From Methylomonas methanica (GTDB taxonomy: Bacteria; Pseudomonadota; Gammaproteobacteria; Methylococcales; Methylomonadaceae), in NCBI GenBank assembly GCA_001644045.1, contig LUUF01000079.1:1-64000 (forward strand): a stretch of 64,000 nt of DNA, given 5' to 3'. The translations under genes were made by a program, and so were the position numbers. The notes beneath the pieces are model-generated. The model made no database searches. It was not told where the DNA came from and saw only the letters and a program-made list of their open reading frames with translations. The stretch's first letter is position 1; the number at the start of each line of letters is the position of its first letter. Shown piece by piece: positions 26,440-35,873 of this stretch.

Positions 26440-28624
26440 GCTTGTTTCCTTCGATATTGGGTAGCTCGAAGACCACGGCAGTGCCGTTCTGCCCGGTACT
26501 GTCAATCCAAATCTTGCCGCGGCAGCTGGTCACGATGCGGCGGGCAATCGACAGGCCGATACCGGTGCCGGCCTCGTGGTCGCGATAGTTCAGGCGCTCG
26601 AAAATTTCGAAGACGCGTTGCCGATACTCCGCGTCGATTCCCGCGCCGTTATCGCGCACATAATAACGATTTACGTCCAGTTCCGATACGCCGCCAATCT
26701 CGATTTGTAAGTTCAGTTCCGGATTGGCCGGACGGCCATGCCTGAGCGCGTTGTCCAGAAACAGGCTAAATAGCTCGATCAAGCGAGGGAGATCGATATA
26801 GGCATTCGGTAAATGACCGACGCTAACAATGGCGCCGGCGGCGGCAATTTGGTCTGCTAAAGCATGTAATGCCGCTTCCACCGCTGCTTCCGCGTTCACA
26901 TGGTCAATTTTGTCGCGAGCTTGATCGGCGGTTACGTAAAGTTGAATATCGCGAACCAGGCTGAGTAAACGCTGGGCGTCCTGCTCCAGATAATCAAGGC
27001 TGGTATTGATCTCTTCGTTGTGCGATGCATCCGGATAAGCCCGCAACGAATGACGCAAACGTTGGGTAAAGCTGCTGAAGCGGCGAGTCGGTTCCATCAG
27101 ATGATGTGCGGAAATTTCTGCGAACCGGCTCAGGTCGGCATTACTGCTTTGCAGGTCGATACGGACTTGCCTGCGTTCGGTAATATCGATGCACGAGCCG
27201 ATATAGCCGACGAATTCGCCGTTGTCGTCGTAACGGGGAATACCGGTGTCGAGCAACCAGCGATATTCGCCATCGTGGCGTCTCAGGCGAAATTCCACAC
27301 TAAATGGCCAACGCTTTTCAAAATGCTGGATGTATTGAGCTAGATAAAAATCCAGATCGTCCGGATGTACCGCTTCTACCCAGCCATTACCTGTTTCTTG
27401 TTCGATACTGCGCCCGGTAAAATCCAGCCAGACCTTATTGAACCAGTAACAAAGCTTATTGGGCCCGGACAGCCAGATCAACACCGGTGCGGAATCGGCC
27501 ATCGTGCGAAAGCGATTTTCACTCTCGCGCAATTCGGAGGTCATGGTTTGCGCCAGGGCCATTGCCCGGCTGCGGCTGTTCACCAACTGCCAGGTTAGCA
27601 AACTTAACAACAGGCTGAGGCTCACGCAGCTGCCGGCGATAAGCAACGGCTTGTCTTGATCGACGCGCGCTTGAAAATTCGGTTCGGCGTGAATCAATAA
27701 GGTCCACGGGTGGCAGGCCAGCACGATATGTTGTTTTGAGGTCAATATTGGGGGGGGGCTTACCGGCGGCGGCGAGCCGTACATGCGGTTTTCTTCGTTT
27801 ATCTCGTCGCCGTTGAATATTTCCAATCCCAAATCGCTTTCCTGTTCACCGCCTATGCCGGCCATTAAGTCTTTGCTACGGAATGGCGCGTAAACCCAGC
27901 CCAATAAATTGGCGCTACGCTGCTCCAGCGTGTCGTGCGGCACGTCTTTTTTATACACCGGCAGATACATTAAAAAGCCGGCTTGCACGTCCTTGTCGGT
28001 TTCCTGCAGTAACTTAACTTTTCCGGTAACACCGAGGCTATTGTTATCGCGGGCATAGCTTAATGCCAGGTTGCGGGTGGGTTCGGAGAACATGTCGTAA
28101 CTGAAGGCGCGTAGATTGCGGCCGGAAAATGGTTCCAAATAGATAATCGATGAATAAAAATCCCGCTCGCCGACAGGATGGATGTCGTAATCGGCGAAGC
28201 CTTGTTTGCGCATCTGCGCAACATGCCGGTCTTTCTCGGTTTTAGGGATCCACAAGGAAAAGCCCACTCCTTGGATGCCAGGGAAGCGTTGGTCGAGATT
28301 GAGTGCGGATACATATTCCCGATATTCGTTGCGTTCTACCAGCCCTGATGCCGCAAACAAGCCCCTGGCGCCATATAACATTTGCTCGTAAGTTTGTAGC
28401 CGTTGCTCAATACTTTGCACCAGTTGCCGGACGCGGAAATCGAAATACAGCCGACGTTCGTTTTCCAAATCCTGAACTGCAAGCTGCCAAGCCTGATAGC
28501 TGCTTAACAAGGTAATGGAAAGTACCGTAGCAGTGAGCCAGTGGCTGTAATACCGGGGTTTTTTCAACTTGGCCAGGCTTGGGCGAGGCGGGTTACCAAC
28601 CGAATTTTCGTTCTTGTTGTTCAT
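26429..28624 (-). CDS. CHASE-PAS sensor histidine kinase
   Basis: A 731-residue inner-membrane kinase. Order: first membrane helix (about 27-50), periplasmic CHASE domain (about 60-290, with GARGLFAASG and FPGIQGVGFS), second membrane helix (about 325-350), a PAS domain (365-490, LIWLSGPN to YIGSCIDITERR), a dimerisation helix whose H-box reads HHLMEP in place of HDLREP, and an ATPase domain (DNALRHG, RDNGAGI, GTGIGLSIARRI). CHASE domains sense small extracellular molecules. It starts within the stop of the PhnD-type kinase (ATGA) and overlaps the response regulator gene. Confidence 0.88.
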   Translation of the reverse strand: MNNKNENSVGNPPRPSLAKLKKPRYYSHWLTATVLSITLLSSYQAWQLAVQDLENERRLYFDFRVRQLVQSIEQRLQTYEQMLYGARGLFAASGLVERNEYREYVSALNLDQRFPGIQGVGFSLWIPKTEKDRHVAQMRKQGFADYDIHPVGERDFYSSIIYLEPFSGRNLRAFSYDMFSEPTRNLALSYARDNNSLGVTGKVKLLQETDKDVQAGFLMYLPVYKKDVPHDTLEQRSANLLGWVYAPFRSKDLMAGIGGEQESDLGLEIFNGDEINEENRMYGSPPPVSPPPILTSKQHIVLACHPWTLLIHAEPNFQARVDQDKPLLIAGSCVSLSLLLSLLTWQLVNSRSRAMALAQTMTSELRESENRFRTMADSAPVLIWLSGPNKLCYWFNKVWLDFTGRSIEQETGNGWVEAVHPDDLDFYLAQYIQHFEKRWPFSVEFRLRRHDGEYRWLLDTGIPRYDDNGEFVGYIGSCIDITERRQVRIDLQSSNADLSRFAEISAHHLMEPTRRFSSFTQRLRHSLRAYPDASHNEEINTSLDYLEQDAQRLLSLVRDIQLYVTADQARDKIDHVNAEAAVEAALHALADQIAAAGAIVSVGHLPNAYIDLPRLIELFSLFLDNALRHGRPANPELNLQIEIGGVSELDVNRYYVRDNGAGIDAEYRQRVFEIFERLNYRDHEAGTGIGLSIARRIVTSCRGKIWIDSTGQNGTAVVFELPNIEGNKHDG

Positions 28625-30834
28625 ATCGGCTGTGTGTCGGTTTCGGGGGTATAGCCCAAGGGGATTTCAAAAGTAAAGCAGGATCCCTGGCCTTCGCCGA
28701 CCGAATCCACCCAAATTTTGCCGTCGTGATGTTCGACTATGCGCCGGCATAAGGCCAGGCCCATGCCGGTGCCATCGAAACGTTTACGTGCTTGCAGGCG
28801 GCTGAAGAATTGAAACAGCCGATCAAATTGCTCGGGGTTTATGCCGATACCGTTGTCGCGCACGCTGAGCCGCCATAGGCTACCGCTGACCTCGGAACTC
28901 ACTTCGATAACGGGTGCTTGATTTTCCTGGCGATAGTGCAGGGCATTGACCAACAGGTTTTGCAGCAAGCGGCTCAGTTCGTCGCGGCTGGCATACAGGA
29001 TGGGCCAGTGGCCACGACAATGAATCTTGGCTTGGCATTGTTCCGCCAAGGGTTCGACGAACTGCAACACTTCATCGCGGACCGCATCGCTGGCAATCCA
29101 GGATTTTTGTTGGGTCTTGCGGCCGACTCGCGAATACTCCAGCAGCGAGACTATCATCGCATCCATGCGTTTGGCGCCCTCCAGCGCAAAATTCAGATTT
29201 TGCCTGGCGTCTTCATTCAGCGATTCCCCGAGATTGCGTTCCAAAAATTGCAAATGGCCGGATACCATGCGCAACGGCTGACGCATGTCGTGGGATACGC
29301 TGTAAGCGAACTGTTCCAGATCGACATTGGAGCGCAACAAGGCGTCGTGGCTTTGCAGCAATTCCTGCTCGATCTGTTTATGCTTGTCGATATCGACATG
29401 CGTACCCAGCATCCGTTGCGGATTGCCGTCCGGTGTTTTCGCCACCACCATGCCCTTGGCGAGTATCCACTTATAATGTCCATCCTTGCAGCGCATGCGA
29501 AACTCCACCCAATACAGCGCTTCCGTACCGTCGAAGTAGTCGTTTAGGGTTTTGAGTACCCGATCAGTATCTTCCGCATGCAGGCTGTCGCGCCAGGCTT
29601 CGAAGGTGTTGGCGAATTCTTCCGGTTGATAACCTATCATCGATTTCCAGCGCGGCGAGAAAAACACCTCGCCGCTGACGATGTTCCAATCCCAGACACC
29701 TTCGTCGGCGCCTTCCAGCGCAAATTTCCAGCGATATTCGCTGTCCACCAAACGAATGTTTTGTTCGCGCACTCGTCGCCGTTCCGCTGCCAGGTAGCGG
29801 TTTGCCGAAAATAAACTCAAGCTGAGCAAAACCACCAAGAATACGCCGGCGCTGAGGGCCAGCACCGCCGTGGGATAACGTTGCCAAATATCGGGCAGGG
29901 TAAATTGCGGTGTGGTGTCGAACGGTTTTGCGCGCAGACTGCGCAGCAATTGTTCCACCGAGTTGTAATCGGCGGGTATGGTAAAGCCGTCTATCCCCGG
30001 AATACGGTCGAAGCCCATCAGTAACAAAGCGCCGGCGACTTTTTTGGCCAACTCGCGGTCTACGCTCGGCAAGGCCACAAACGGCCATTCCGGATACAGG
30101 TGCGTCGATAGCAGCTTGAAGTCCGCCGAGGTTTGCGCATTCAGGATTTTGATTTGCCGCAGATCGAACTTGCCGCTTTTAGCCAAATCCTCCAGAACGC
30201 CGCTGCGCACGAAACCTATGTCGGCTTGCCCGGACAATACCGTATCCAGTACCGCATCGTGCGGCATACCGGTGAGCACTAATTGGGATGCCTTGACAAT
30301 ATCTATTCCGGCTTGCGCGGTTTCGTAAGCTTGCATCTGGAAGCCGCCCAGGGAGTCTAGCCCGGTAACGGCGATTTTTTTGCCGCGCAGGTCGGTGAGG
30401 GTGTTTAGATCGCCGCGTTCGGCAAGTGCGAAGATCACGCCACCGAACATGTCGTGGCTGCGGTCGTCCTCGCGCCTGAGTAAGGTTGCCAGCGGTGCCG
30501 AAAAGCCATGTTGGTAGCTGATGTGGACATAGTGGCCGGGGTTGGTCAGCACAAAGTCCAGTTGTTTGCGCTCTATGCCGGCTTCCAACTCTTTGTAGTT
30601 CAACGCTTCGACGATGAACTCGCGTTCGGGAATGGCCCGGTGCAAAACTTTGGTCAGTGCTTGCCATTGTTCCAGGGTTTGCGGTTTGGGCCGATAGGCC
30701 AGCACACCGATGCGTACCGGCGCATCGGCCAGAACTTTAATGCTGGTCAGCAGCCAACAGCTGAGCAGCAGAAATTTACTTAGGCTAAGCAAATCGTTTT
30801 TAGTCATTGAAAAGTTGTTAACGCGCATAGTCAT
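28621..30834 (-). CDS. Histidine kinase with fused PhnD-type periplasmic binding domain
   Basis: About 737 residues. After a signal or first membrane helix (LLSLSKFLLLSCWLLTSIKVLA) comes a PhnD-like solute-binding domain (about 40-310) with LDFVLTNPGHYV, GGVIFALAERGD and LRGKKIAVTGLDS, the arrangement of TtrS-like sensors; then a membrane helix (VLALSAGVFLVVLLSLSLF), a PAS domain (GVWDWNIVSG), a histidine dimerisation domain (SVSHDMRQPLR) and an ATPase domain (DNGIGINPEQ, GTGMGLALCRRI). Ligand could be a phosphonate, sulfur oxyanion or another small anion. The start is uncertain: ATG 30834 lies 20 bases after the permease stop, while 30828 and 30807 are alternatives; the longer frame to 30951 would overlap the permease gene. 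Confidence 0.87.
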   Translation of the reverse strand: MTMRVNNFSMTKNDLLSLSKFLLLSCWLLTSIKVLADAPVRIGVLAYRPKPQTLEQWQALTKVLHRAIPEREFIVEALNYKELEAGIERKQLDFVLTNPGHYVHISYQHGFSAPLATLLRREDDRSHDMFGGVIFALAERGDLNTLTDLRGKKIAVTGLDSLGGFQMQAYETAQAGIDIVKASQLVLTGMPHDAVLDTVLSGQADIGFVRSGVLEDLAKSGKFDLRQIKILNAQTSADFKLLSTHLYPEWPFVALPSVDRELAKKVAGALLLMGFDRIPGIDGFTIPADYNSVEQLLRSLRAKPFDTTPQFTLPDIWQRYPTAVLALSAGVFLVVLLSLSLFSANRYLAAERRRVREQNIRLVDSEYRWKFALEGADEGVWDWNIVSGEVFFSPRWKSMIGYQPEEFANTFEAWRDSLHAEDTDRVLKTLNDYFDGTEALYWVEFRMRCKDGHYKWILAKGMVVAKTPDGNPQRMLGTHVDIDKHKQIEQELLQSHDALLRSNVDLEQFAYSVSHDMRQPLRMVSGHLQFLERNLGESLNEDARQNLNFALEGAKRMDAMIVSLLEYSRVGRKTQQKSWIASDAVRDEVLQFVEPLAEQCQAKIHCRGHWPILYASRDELSRLLQNLLVNALHYRQENQAPVIEVSSEVSGSLWRLSVRDNGIGINPEQFDRLFQFFSRLQARKRFDGTGMGLALCRRIVEHHDGKIWVDSVGEGQGSCFTFEIPLGYTPETDTQPI

Positions 30835-30854
30835 AAAATCCGATACTGAGCCTA

Positions 30855-33269
30855 TCAGTGTCCCAAACACTCCCTGATGCTTAGCTGGGTCGCCCTGCGC
30901 GCCGGCCAAAATGCGGCTATCCAGGCTACTGTTAACACGATAATCAGCCAATACAGGATAGCCCAGAAGTCGAAGCTGAAATCCAGTTGTATGCCAAGCA
31001 TAGTCCGGCCCAGTTGTTTGGCTAGAGGTTCGGCGGCCAGATAGGCGAGCGGAATACTCAGTAGCCAGGCGATGCCGCCATGCAGCAGGCCTTCCAATAA
31101 AAACATGCGGAACACCACTTTGGAGGGTGCGCCGATGGCGCGCAAAACGCCTATTTCGCGAATGCGCTGCAATACACTAATTGCCAAGGTGCCGGACAGG
31201 CCGATGCCGCCGACTGCCGCAATCATGCAGGCCAAGCCCAGCAATGTGTTCAGCACCGGTTTGAATTGATTGCGGGCAAATTGGCGTTGTTCCAGTTTGG
31301 CGAGTGTGGTGTAAACATCCAGTTGCACGCCTTGATCTTGAAAATGCTTTTGCAAGCGGCGCAGATAGTCGGCTTCCTGATTGAGGTCGGCGACCGGTGC
31401 ATCGAGCAACGCGAACGACGCCAGATCCTTGTTTTGGGTAATCCGCCGTAAGGTTTCCAGTGGCGCGTACACCGGTTCTACCGCATAGCTGCTGCCAGCC
31501 AACCAGCGATAGATGCCTATTACTTGCCATTTTTCGTGGATGGTACCTAGCGCTACGTCCAGCATATCGCCCGCTTGGACACCGTTCAGCGCGGCGGTAT
31601 CCGCGCTCAGCACCAGTACCCGCTCGCCGGCGTCGCTGGCTTGCAACCAGCGCCCGGATTCGATCAGCGGTTGATACATGCTTGAGTTTTTTGGCAAGGC
31701 CAACATTTGCAGGCCCAGGCTGCCTTTTTGCTGTAAAGCTTGGCCTTCCTTGGCAATTTGCAAGCTGGATCGTTGCCAGAATTCAATTTGTTCCGTGCCG
31801 CTTACCGCTGCGGCGATGTCGCGTATCTTTTGCTCGGACTGGTCGAGGGTAAAACCCAGTCGCACGGCATAACGGCTGCGGGCCATTTCCAGGTCCAGCG
31901 TTAAATTCAGCGAGGCGATTAAGCTGGTCAATACTAAAAACATCACGCCGGCAACGATCAGCACGCTTTGCGTCAGCACCAGCCTGGCTTTGCGGCGGAA
32001 CAAATTCCCCAGCGCCGCTGCAGATAAAGTCGGCAGAAAACGCGCGCTGAATTTTTCTAGGTAAAGATCGAAGCGGTTGTAGCCAAAATCCGCACCCACG
32101 CCATAACTGGCGATTGCCACGCGCACCGTCAGCGCTGCGCCGCGCAAAATTGGAGCCAAGGCCGCCAGCAATGGCGCCAACAGGCCGCCCAGCAGCATGT
32201 AGGCAACGGCAGGTAGGGAAACCGCAAATGCGCCGCAGTCGATATTGAATAACGCCAACAGCCGGCAAGAGCTGAAATAAGCGGCGGCCAGCGCCGGCGG
32301 CATGGCCAGGACTATCGCCAGCAAAGCCAGCAGCAGGATTTCCAGCAGATACAATTTGGCGATGGTTTTAGTTCCGGCGCCCAGCGCTTTCATCACGCCG
32401 ATTTGATCGGTTTGTTGGGTAATATGGGCCGATACGGTGTTTAAAATCAATACGCTAGCCAGGGCTAACGAGACCAAGGCCATGATTTGCAGGACGCCGT
32501 TGATGCCGGCCAAAAACGGTCGGCCCCAATGCTGTTCCGGGTCTTGCAGCAAGGTGACGTTGACGCCGATATGCTTAGCGGTAAGCAGGCTGCGAATCTG
32601 GCCGGCGACGCTGCGGGCGGTTTCGCTGCTGTAAGGTTCGGCGATTTGCACCAATAATTGCCGGAAACTATGTGCCGCAATGCCAAATTGGGCGGCTTGG
32701 GCTGTGCTGGCAAAAAAGTGTACCTGACCGCCGAATTTGGGCGGTTTAACGAAGGGATGGCGGACGATGCCGCCGATAGGCAAGGTTTGCGGGCCTTGGA
32801 GGGTTTCGAATTCTATGTCACCGCTTTGCAAGCCGCTGGACAGGGCGGCGGAGAGGTTTTCTATCGCAATCTGGTTCGCGTTTGGCCAATTACCGGATTG
32901 CAGCGCGGTTTTGTCGAAATGTTGATTGCCATAGTCGGGTCGGATAATCAGCGTACCCAAGCGCCAGTCGGTTTCGCCGGGTTGCCGGAAGTGTACGCTC
33001 AGCGGCGTCATCGTATCGACGCCGGCCACGCCGGGTATGGCTTTGACTTGTTCCAGCAAACCGATGTCGGCATCGCTCCGCAATATCAGATTGATATGCG
33101 AGGGTTGCGATTGCCGATGCGCGGCATCCATTTTGCCCAGCAGCAAATCGATCATGCCGAACAGGGTGCCGACGCAGCAGACGCCAGCCGCGATACTGAT
33201 AATAGCCAGCGCGGTGCGGCTTTTAGTCAGCCACAAGTCGGCCCAGACTTTATACCAGAGCGTATTCAA
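30855..33269 (-). CDS. FtsX-type ABC transporter permease
   Basis: An 804-residue permease with two FtsX-type halves. After the N-terminal helix (TALAIISIAAGVCCVGTLFG) lies a periplasmic MacB-like domain (about 45-250), then a first trio of membrane helices (VSLALASVLILNTVSAHI and on), a second half with another periplasmic domain (about 460-660) and a last trio near the C-terminus (LLGLACMIAAVGGIGLSGTL to ILYWLIIVLTVAWIAAFWPA). The form resembles permeases of the LolCDE/MacB superfamily that use mechanotransmission rather than classic transport. Its ATG overlaps the ATPase gene stop by four bases. Substrate unknown; a link to the sensors encoded downstream is suggested by the shared operon. 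Confidence 0.87.
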   Translation of the reverse strand: MNTLWYKVWADLWLTKSRTALAIISIAAGVCCVGTLFGMIDLLLGKMDAAHRQSQPSHINLILRSDADIGLLEQVKAIPGVAGVDTMTPLSVHFRQPGETDWRLGTLIIRPDYGNQHFDKTALQSGNWPNANQIAIENLSAALSSGLQSGDIEFETLQGPQTLPIGGIVRHPFVKPPKFGGQVHFFASTAQAAQFGIAAHSFRQLLVQIAEPYSSETARSVAGQIRSLLTAKHIGVNVTLLQDPEQHWGRPFLAGINGVLQIMALVSLALASVLILNTVSAHITQQTDQIGVMKALGAGTKTIAKLYLLEILLLALLAIVLAMPPALAAAYFSSCRLLALFNIDCGAFAVSLPAVAYMLLGGLLAPLLAALAPILRGAALTVRVAIASYGVGADFGYNRFDLYLEKFSARFLPTLSAAALGNLFRRKARLVLTQSVLIVAGVMFLVLTSLIASLNLTLDLEMARSRYAVRLGFTLDQSEQKIRDIAAAVSGTEQIEFWQRSSLQIAKEGQALQQKGSLGLQMLALPKNSSMYQPLIESGRWLQASDAGERVLVLSADTAALNGVQAGDMLDVALGTIHEKWQVIGIYRWLAGSSYAVEPVYAPLETLRRITQNKDLASFALLDAPVADLNQEADYLRRLQKHFQDQGVQLDVYTTLAKLEQRQFARNQFKPVLNTLLGLACMIAAVGGIGLSGTLAISVLQRIREIGVLRAIGAPSKVVFRMFLLEGLLHGGIAWLLSIPLAYLAAEPLAKQLGRTMLGIQLDFSFDFWAILYWLIIVLTVAWIAAFWPARRATQLSIRECLGH

Positions 33270-33964
33270 ACCAGGTTTACCGGTTTGCTGTCCGCATGGA
33301 TCCGCCCGGAACGGATTTCCAGTTTGCGGCTGGCGGCGTCGGCCAGGGTTTCGTTGTGGGTGACCATCACCAAGGTTTTGCCTTGATCGCGCAGGTGCGC
33401 GAACAAATCGAACACCGAATCGGCGGTGGCCGCATCCAGATTGCCGGTGGGCTCGTCGGCGACGATCAGCGGCGGGTCGTTAGCCAGTGCGCGGGCAATC
33501 GCCGCCCGTTGCTGCTGGCCGCCGGAAACCTGGCTGGGCAAGCGCTCCGCCGCATCAGCCAGGCCGACCAGTTCCAGTAAATGCATGGCCCGCTCGCGGC
33601 GCTGGCCCTTGTTTAACCTGCCGAGAAAGTCCATCGGCAGCACGATGTTTTGTAGCAGATTCAGGGCTGGTAATAACTGAAAAAACTGAAACACGATGCC
33701 GATATTGGCGCCGCGCCAACTGGTAAGCTTTTCGTTACTGAGTTTTTGCAGCTCGGCACCATTGACGATGACTTGGCCTTGGCTGGGGTGATCGATGCCG
33801 GTCAGCAGATTCAATAGGGTGGATTTACCATTGCCGGACGGGCCGACGATGGCTACAAATTCGCCGGAGTAAATATCCAGATTGATGTCGTGCAATACGG
33901 TTTGCAGCGTGCCGGCTTGCGGGTAATCCTTATAAACCTGTTTCAGTTCTATGATCTTTTTCAT
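33266..33964 (-). CDS. ABC transporter ATP-binding protein (LolD/MacB class)
   Basis: A 232-residue ATPase that powers the adjoining FtsX-type permease. Walker [12 protein letters not shown], the Q-loop region [14 protein letters not shown], the signature [15 protein letters not shown], Walker [13 protein letters not shown] and the switch His in VMVTHNE are all intact. The start at 33964 ([14 protein letters not shown]) fits the family; a longer frame to 34006 runs into the divergent promoter region. First gene of the six-gene minus-strand operon ending at 24323; the promoter must lie in the short gap shared with the methyltransferase gene. Confidence 0.9.
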   Translation of the reverse strand: MKKIIELKQVYKDYPQAGTLQTVLHDINLDIYSGEFVAIVGPSGNGKSTLLNLLTGIDHPSQGQVIVNGAELQKLSNEKLTSWRGANIGIVFQFFQLLPALNLLQNIVLPMDFLGRLNKGQRRERAMHLLELVGLADAAERLPSQVSGGQQQRAAIARALANDPPLIVADEPTGNLDAATADSVFDLFAHLRDQGKTLVMVTHNETLADAASRKLEIRSGRIHADSKPVNLV

Positions 33965-34052
33965 AACAGCCGGCAAATTGCGGTATGTTACACGAGGCGC
34001 GGGCATCCTGGCATACCCGTCATCTCACGGACACTTCGCCGGAGGGCGATCA

Positions 34053-34625
34053 ATGACATCGGTACGCATTTTGTGGCTAGTGCTTTGCCTGGTTTGGATA
34101 GCGGCGGAAATTAGTTTGGCTCGCCGGGCTGCGCTGCAAACCGGGTCGGCTTTGAATGCCGAGCGGGGTTCGCAGCGCGTCTTATGGACCAGTATCTTGG
34201 CAAGTCTGGCTCTGGCATTGTGGTTTAAAAATCTGGCCTGGGCACCAATCAAGCTTGATTATCTGCCTAGACAAGCATTGGCAATGCTGTTGTTTGCCTC
34301 AGGGCTTTATCTGCGTTACGCGGCGGTGACGACATTGGGCCGGTTTTTCACGACTAACGTGGCGATACAGCAGGAACATCGTTTGATTAAGGACGGGCCT
34401 TACCGCTGGTTGCGGCATCCAGCCTACACCGGTTTGTTGATAGCCTTATTTGCGGCTGGTGTGGCGATGGGCGATTTCATTGCGCTGGCATTGTTGCTTA
34501 TACCGACAGTTTGGGCGTTTGCCCTACGCATCGAGATTGAAGAGCGGATGCTGTTGGCTGAGTTCGGCGGCGTTTATGCCGACTTTTGCGGGTCTACCTG
34601 GCGGTTGATACCCTGGGTATATTAA
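34053..34625 (+). CDS. ICMT-like membrane methyltransferase
   Basis: A 190-residue polytopic membrane protein of the isoprenylcysteine methyltransferase / phospholipid methyltransferase superfamily. The SAM-binding C-terminal part is clear: HRLIKDGPYRWLRHPAYTG, then two hydrophobic stretches and RIEIEERMLLAEFGGVYADFC. Four to five membrane helices are predicted (first: ILWLVLCLVWIAAEI). The start at 34053 follows GGAGG by seven bases. Bacterial members act on unknown small isoprenoid or lipid substrates. Divergent from the ABC transporter operon. Confidence 0.82.
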   Translation: MTSVRILWLVLCLVWIAAEISLARRAALQTGSALNAERGSQRVLWTSILASLALALWFKNLAWAPIKLDYLPRQALAMLLFASGLYLRYAAVTTLGRFFTTNVAIQQEHRLIKDGPYRWLRHPAYTGLLIALFAAGVAMGDFIALALLLIPTVWAFALRIEIEERMLLAEFGGVYADFCGSTWRLIPWVY

Positions 34626-34631
34626 AAAAGC

Positions 34632-34728
34632 CGGTAGGTCAGGGTGCGCGATAGCGTTCCCTGACCTAATTCGGAGCCGCTGGGCCTTCGATAAGTCACG
34701 TAATCGCTATCGCGGCCGTGACCTACCG
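34632..34728. repeat. Paired REP-like palindromes in inverted orientation
   Basis: CGGTAGGTCA (34632-34641) is repeated in reverse complement as TGACCTACCG (34719-34728). Beyond this core the two arms stay similar over roughly 35 bases (both hold CGCGATAGCG), and each arm is itself a hairpin (GTCAGGG/CCCTGAC in the left). This head-to-head pair of REP-like units lies between the convergent methyltransferase and trxB genes. Confidence 0.65.
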
Positions 34729-34744
34729 TTACAAAAGCAAAGCG

Positions 34745-35722
<978 letters not shown>

Positions 35723-35735
35723 TTAGGGTAGCAAA

Positions 35736-35741
35736 ATTATA
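35736..35741 (-). promoter_or_regulatory. -10 box of trxB
   Basis: A perfect TATAAT read on the minus strand (plus-strand ATTATA), 35 bases before the trxB start codon. No good -35 hexamer was recognised; a run of seven G residues occupies the spacer. Confidence 0.45.
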
Positions 35742-35831
35742 AGGGCATTCCCCCCCGGGATAAAACCGATTTACCGACAGGTTTTTAATGGCGTGGCCGG
35801 TAAAGCTAATGTTAAATCGATTTACATCATC

Positions 35832-35837
35832 TATAAT
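35832..35837 (+). promoter_or_regulatory. -10 box of ftsK
   Basis: A perfect TATAAT 36 bases before the ftsK start codon. No consensus -35 hexamer at the right distance and no LexA-type CTGT-N8-ACAG box were seen in this divergent region. Confidence 0.45.
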
Positions 35838-35873
35838 CATGTTTTGTGACGCTTTTATTGTGAGCCGACAACT

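Noticed and set aside
34632-34728. CRISPR repeats
   Set aside because: The units are inverted palindromes without regularly spaced direct repeats or cas genes.
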